Of a stretch of 64,000 nucleotides of DNA, positions 61,831-64,000 are shown piece by piece. The notes under the pieces are model-generated. The model did no database searches, was not told where the DNA came from, and was given only the letters and a program-made list of their open reading frames with translations. The first letter of the stretch is position 1, and every line of letters starts with the position of its first letter. The position numbers and the translations under genes were made by a program. Source of the stretch: Anaeromyxobacter oryzae (GTDB taxonomy: Bacteria; Myxococcota; Myxococcia; Myxococcales; Anaeromyxobacteraceae); NCBI RefSeq assembly GCF_023169945.1, contig NZ_AP025591.1, positions 3,902,481 through 3,966,480 on the forward strand. Reading direction: 5' to 3'.

Positions 61831-64000
61831 ATGCCTGCGCAGACGGACCCGCTCGCGACGCCACCGAGCCCGACCAACTTGTCCTTCGTCGAGAACCTCT
61901 ACTACGCGTGGCTGCGCGATCCCAGCGCCGTCGACGCCCCGTGGCGCGCCTACTTCGAGAACCTCCCGCCGGCGCCCGGCGCCGCTCCGCCGCCCGAGGC
62001 GTTCGAGCCGCGGCGCGCGAACGGACACGCCGCCCTGACGGCGGCGGGCCCGTCCGCCGGCGCGGGACCGGACGCGGCGTTCCAGGCGAAGGTCGACCGG
62101 CTGGTCCAGGCATACCGTGAGTACGGTCACCTCCGGGCGCGGCTCGACCCGCTCGGCCTGGTCCGTCCCGCCGAGCCGTTCACGCTCGAGCAGTTCGGCC
62201 TCTCGCCGTCCGACCTCGACCGGCCCTCCTCCGATCCGGAGGGGCGCGGAGATCGGACGCTCCGCGATCTCGTCTCGCGCCTCGAGGAGACTTACTGCCG
62301 GACGCTCGGCGTCGAGCTCGCCCACATCCACGACCAGGACCTGCGCGGCTGGCTCGAGGCGCGGATGGAGCGGACCAGGAACCGGCTCCCGCTCGCGCCG
62401 GGCGTGAAGAAGCTCCTCCTCGAGAAGATCCTCCAGGCCGAGAGCCTCGAGCAGTTCCTCGGGACGCGGTTCCTCGGCGCGAAGCGCTTCAGCGTCGAGG
62501 GCGCCGAGGGCTTCCTCGCGCTCCTCGAGTTCCTCGTCGATCGCGCGACCGGGCACGGCGTGCGGAACGTCGTCATCGGGATGGCGCACCGCGGCCGGCT
62601 CAACGTCCTCGCGAACATCGTCGGCAAGCCGCTCGAGCAGATCTTCGCCGAGTTCCGCGACAACGCGATCATCAACGCCGCCGGCGGCGACGTGAAGTAC
62701 CACCTCGGCTACTCCAGCGATCGGGAGACGCCGGACGGCGTCCTCGTCCACCTCTCGCTGTCCTTCAACCCGAGCCACCTCGAGTGGATCGACCCCGTCG
62801 TGCAGGGCCGCGTCCGGGCGAAGCAGGACCGCTACCAGGACTTCGACAGGCTCCGGTCGCTGCCGGTGCTGGTCCACGGCGACGCGGCGTTCGCGGGGCA
62901 GGGGATCGTCGCCGAGATCCTGAACATGTCGCAGCTCGAGGGCTACGCGGTCGGCGGGACGATCCACGTCATCGTGAACAACCAGGTCGGGTTCACGACC
63001 GCGCCGCGCGACGCGCGCTCGACGACGTACGCCACCGGGCCGGCGCGGATGCTCCAGATCCCGCTCATCCACGTGAACGGGGAGGACATCGAGGCGGTGG
63101 CGCAGGCCGTGCTGCTCGCGGTCGACTTCCGGATGCGCTTCCACCACGACGTGGTGATCGATCTCTGGGGCTACCGCCGGCACGGGCACAACGAGGGCGA
63201 CGAGCCGTCGTTCACGCAGCCGGTCATGTACCGGACGATCGCGCGGAAGCCGACGCTGCGCGCCGAGTACGCCGAGCAGCTCGTGAAGGAGGGCACGGCG
63301 ACCCCGGCCGAGGTCGAGGCGATGGCGACCGGCTACCGGCGCCGCCTCGAGGCGGCGTACCAGGCGTCCGCGAAGCTCGCGGTGCAGGCGGGCGCGCAGG
63401 CGATGACCGGGTTCTGGAAGCGGTACCGCGGCGGCCTCCTCGACCCTCGCGAGGAGCCGCGGACCGCGGTGAAGCTCGACGTCGTCCGCCACGCGGCGGA
63501 GGCGGTCACCCAGGTGCCGCAGGGCTTCGCGGTGCATCCCAAGCTCCAGAAGGTGCTCGAGGCGCGCGCGGAGATGGGGCGCGGGGCGCGCCCGCTCGAC
63601 TGGGGCATGGGCGAGGCGCTCGCGATCGCGACGCTCGCGCTCGACGGGACCCGGATCCGGCTCGTCGGCCAGGACGTCCGGCGCGGCACGTTCAGCCACC
63701 GCCACGCGGTGCTCTTCGACTACTCGACGGGCGTCCCCTACACGCCGCTCGCGCACCTGCGCGAGGGCCAGGGCACCGTCGAGGTCCGCGACAGCCTCCT
63801 CTCCGAGGCGGCCGCGCTCGGGTACGAGTACGGCTACAGCCTGGAGATGCCGGAGGCGCTCACGATCTGGGAGGCCCAGTTCGGCGACTTCGTGAACGCG
63901 GCGCAGGTGATCCTGGACCAGTTCCTCGCGTCCGGCGAGGCGAAGTGGAACCGGCTCTCCGGCCTGGTCCTGCTCCTGCCGCACGGGATGGAGGGGCAGG
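61831..64000 (+). CDS. sucA: 2-oxoglutarate dehydrogenase E1 component (partial)
   Basis: The reading frame is open from the ATG at 61831 to the window edge, 723 codons; full SucA has about 930. It decarboxylates 2-oxoglutarate with TPP in the TCA cycle. N-terminal SFVENLYYAWLRDPSAVDAP is typical of E1o. MAHRGRLNVLANIVGKPLEQ, HGDAAFAGQG, NNQVGFTTAPRDARSTTY, WGYRRHGHNEGDEPSFTQP and RLVGQDVRRGTFSHRHAVL cover TPP and active-site regions. Together with a ferredoxin-dependent 2-oxoacid oxidoreductase in the same window this fits a facultative anaerobe. sucB is expected just beyond the edge. Confidence 0.97.
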   Translation, partial: MPAQTDPLATPPSPTNLSFVENLYYAWLRDPSAVDAPWRAYFENLPPAPGAAPPPEAFEPRRANGHAALTAAGPSAGAGPDAAFQAKVDRLVQAYREYGHLRARLDPLGLVRPAEPFTLEQFGLSPSDLDRPSSDPEGRGDRTLRDLVSRLEETYCRTLGVELAHIHDQDLRGWLEARMERTRNRLPLAPGVKKLLLEKILQAESLEQFLGTRFLGAKRFSVEGAEGFLALLEFLVDRATGHGVRNVVIGMAHRGRLNVLANIVGKPLEQIFAEFRDNAIINAAGGDVKYHLGYSSDRETPDGVLVHLSLSFNPSHLEWIDPVVQGRVRAKQDRYQDFDRLRSLPVLVHGDAAFAGQGIVAEILNMSQLEGYAVGGTIHVIVNNQVGFTTAPRDARSTTYATGPARMLQIPLIHVNGEDIEAVAQAVLLAVDFRMRFHHDVVIDLWGYRRHGHNEGDEPSFTQPVMYRTIARKPTLRAEYAEQLVKEGTATPAEVEAMATGYRRRLEAAYQASAKLAVQAGAQAMTGFWKRYRGGLLDPREEPRTAVKLDVVRHAAEAVTQVPQGFAVHPKLQKVLEARAEMGRGARPLDWGMGEALAIATLALDGTRIRLVGQDVRRGTFSHRHAVLFDYSTGVPYTPLAHLREGQGTVEVRDSLLSEAAALGYEYGYSLEMPEALTIWEAQFGDFVNAAQVILDQFLASGEAKWNRLSGLVLLLPHGMEGQ

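Noticed and set aside
60643..63984. Long minus-strand open frame opposite sucA
   Set aside because: The plus strand encodes SucA with all motifs; the minus-strand product is Arg/Leu/Val low complexity.

Overview
The window is very GC-rich, gene-dense bacterial chromosome with many GTG starts. It most resembles a myxobacterium of the Anaeromyxobacter type. The clues are a large surface protein ending in a MYXO-CTERM tail (GCGC, hydrophobic helix, Arg cluster) and anaerobe-type functions (2-oxoacid:ferredoxin oxidoreductase, rubrerythrin, polyferredoxin) beside an oxidative TCA enzyme (SucA). The taxon is an inference from gene content and composition, not from a marker gene. I saw no rRNA, tRNA or CRISPR array.

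Layout. 0.1-9 kb: recN, a PP2C phosphatase, an M23 peptidase, a CapA-like lipoprotein, a CHAP/NlpC-like lipoprotein and secA. 9-9.4 kb: a gene-free stretch of short tandem repeats. 9.4-19.2 kb: a conserved hypothetical with a HisZ/HisRS-like look; a minus-strand block with a POTRA-less Omp85 barrel, a BamB-like propeller lipoprotein and a CBS protein; a RAM-domain protein and a thioesterase; then an AI-2E-type membrane protein, an FNR-like reductase, a glycosyltransferase and a metallo-beta-lactamase-fold hydrolase. 19.3-23 kb: the MYXO-CTERM protein. 23.1-24.7 kb: a 5'-truncated HNH endonuclease gene bracketed by inverted copies of a ~170 bp repeat. 24.7-29.1 kb: surE, an NlpD-like gene, apt, marR and an MFS transporter.

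29.2-33.6 kb: a four-gene 2-oxoacid:ferredoxin oxidoreductase operon whose ferredoxin subunit is fused to a GltD-like FAD/NAD(P)H module. 33.6-40.8 kb: two tandem STAS-like genes, an alpha/beta hydrolase, an S1/P1 nuclease, a NapH-like polyferredoxin, a universal stress protein, a START-like protein, a dihydroorotate-dehydrogenase-like protein and dgkA. 41.1-43.6 kb: a rubrerythrin / CCG-type Fe-S protein / DUF3501 cluster, probably for peroxide defence. 43.7-57.5 kb: mixed housekeeping and signalling, including an aldo/keto reductase, a DEDDh exonuclease, an EAL protein, a cNMP-CBS-nucleotidyltransferase, lgt, a J-domain-like zinc-ribbon protein, a GHPP-repeat protein, a lone receiver domain, an SDR, PAP2 and CNNM proteins. 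57.5-64 kb: an Acg-like nitroreductase, an intact HNH endonuclease with a third copy of the flanking repeat, a HemK-like methyltransferase, and the first ~723 codons of sucA, cut by the window edge.

Two signals cut across single genes. First, more than a dozen genes without a Shine-Dalgarno sequence have a TANNNT-type -10 hexamer only 6-10 nt before the start codon, the layout expected for leaderless mRNAs. Second, a multicopy repeat is tied to HNH endonuclease genes, which looks like a mobile or selfish family.
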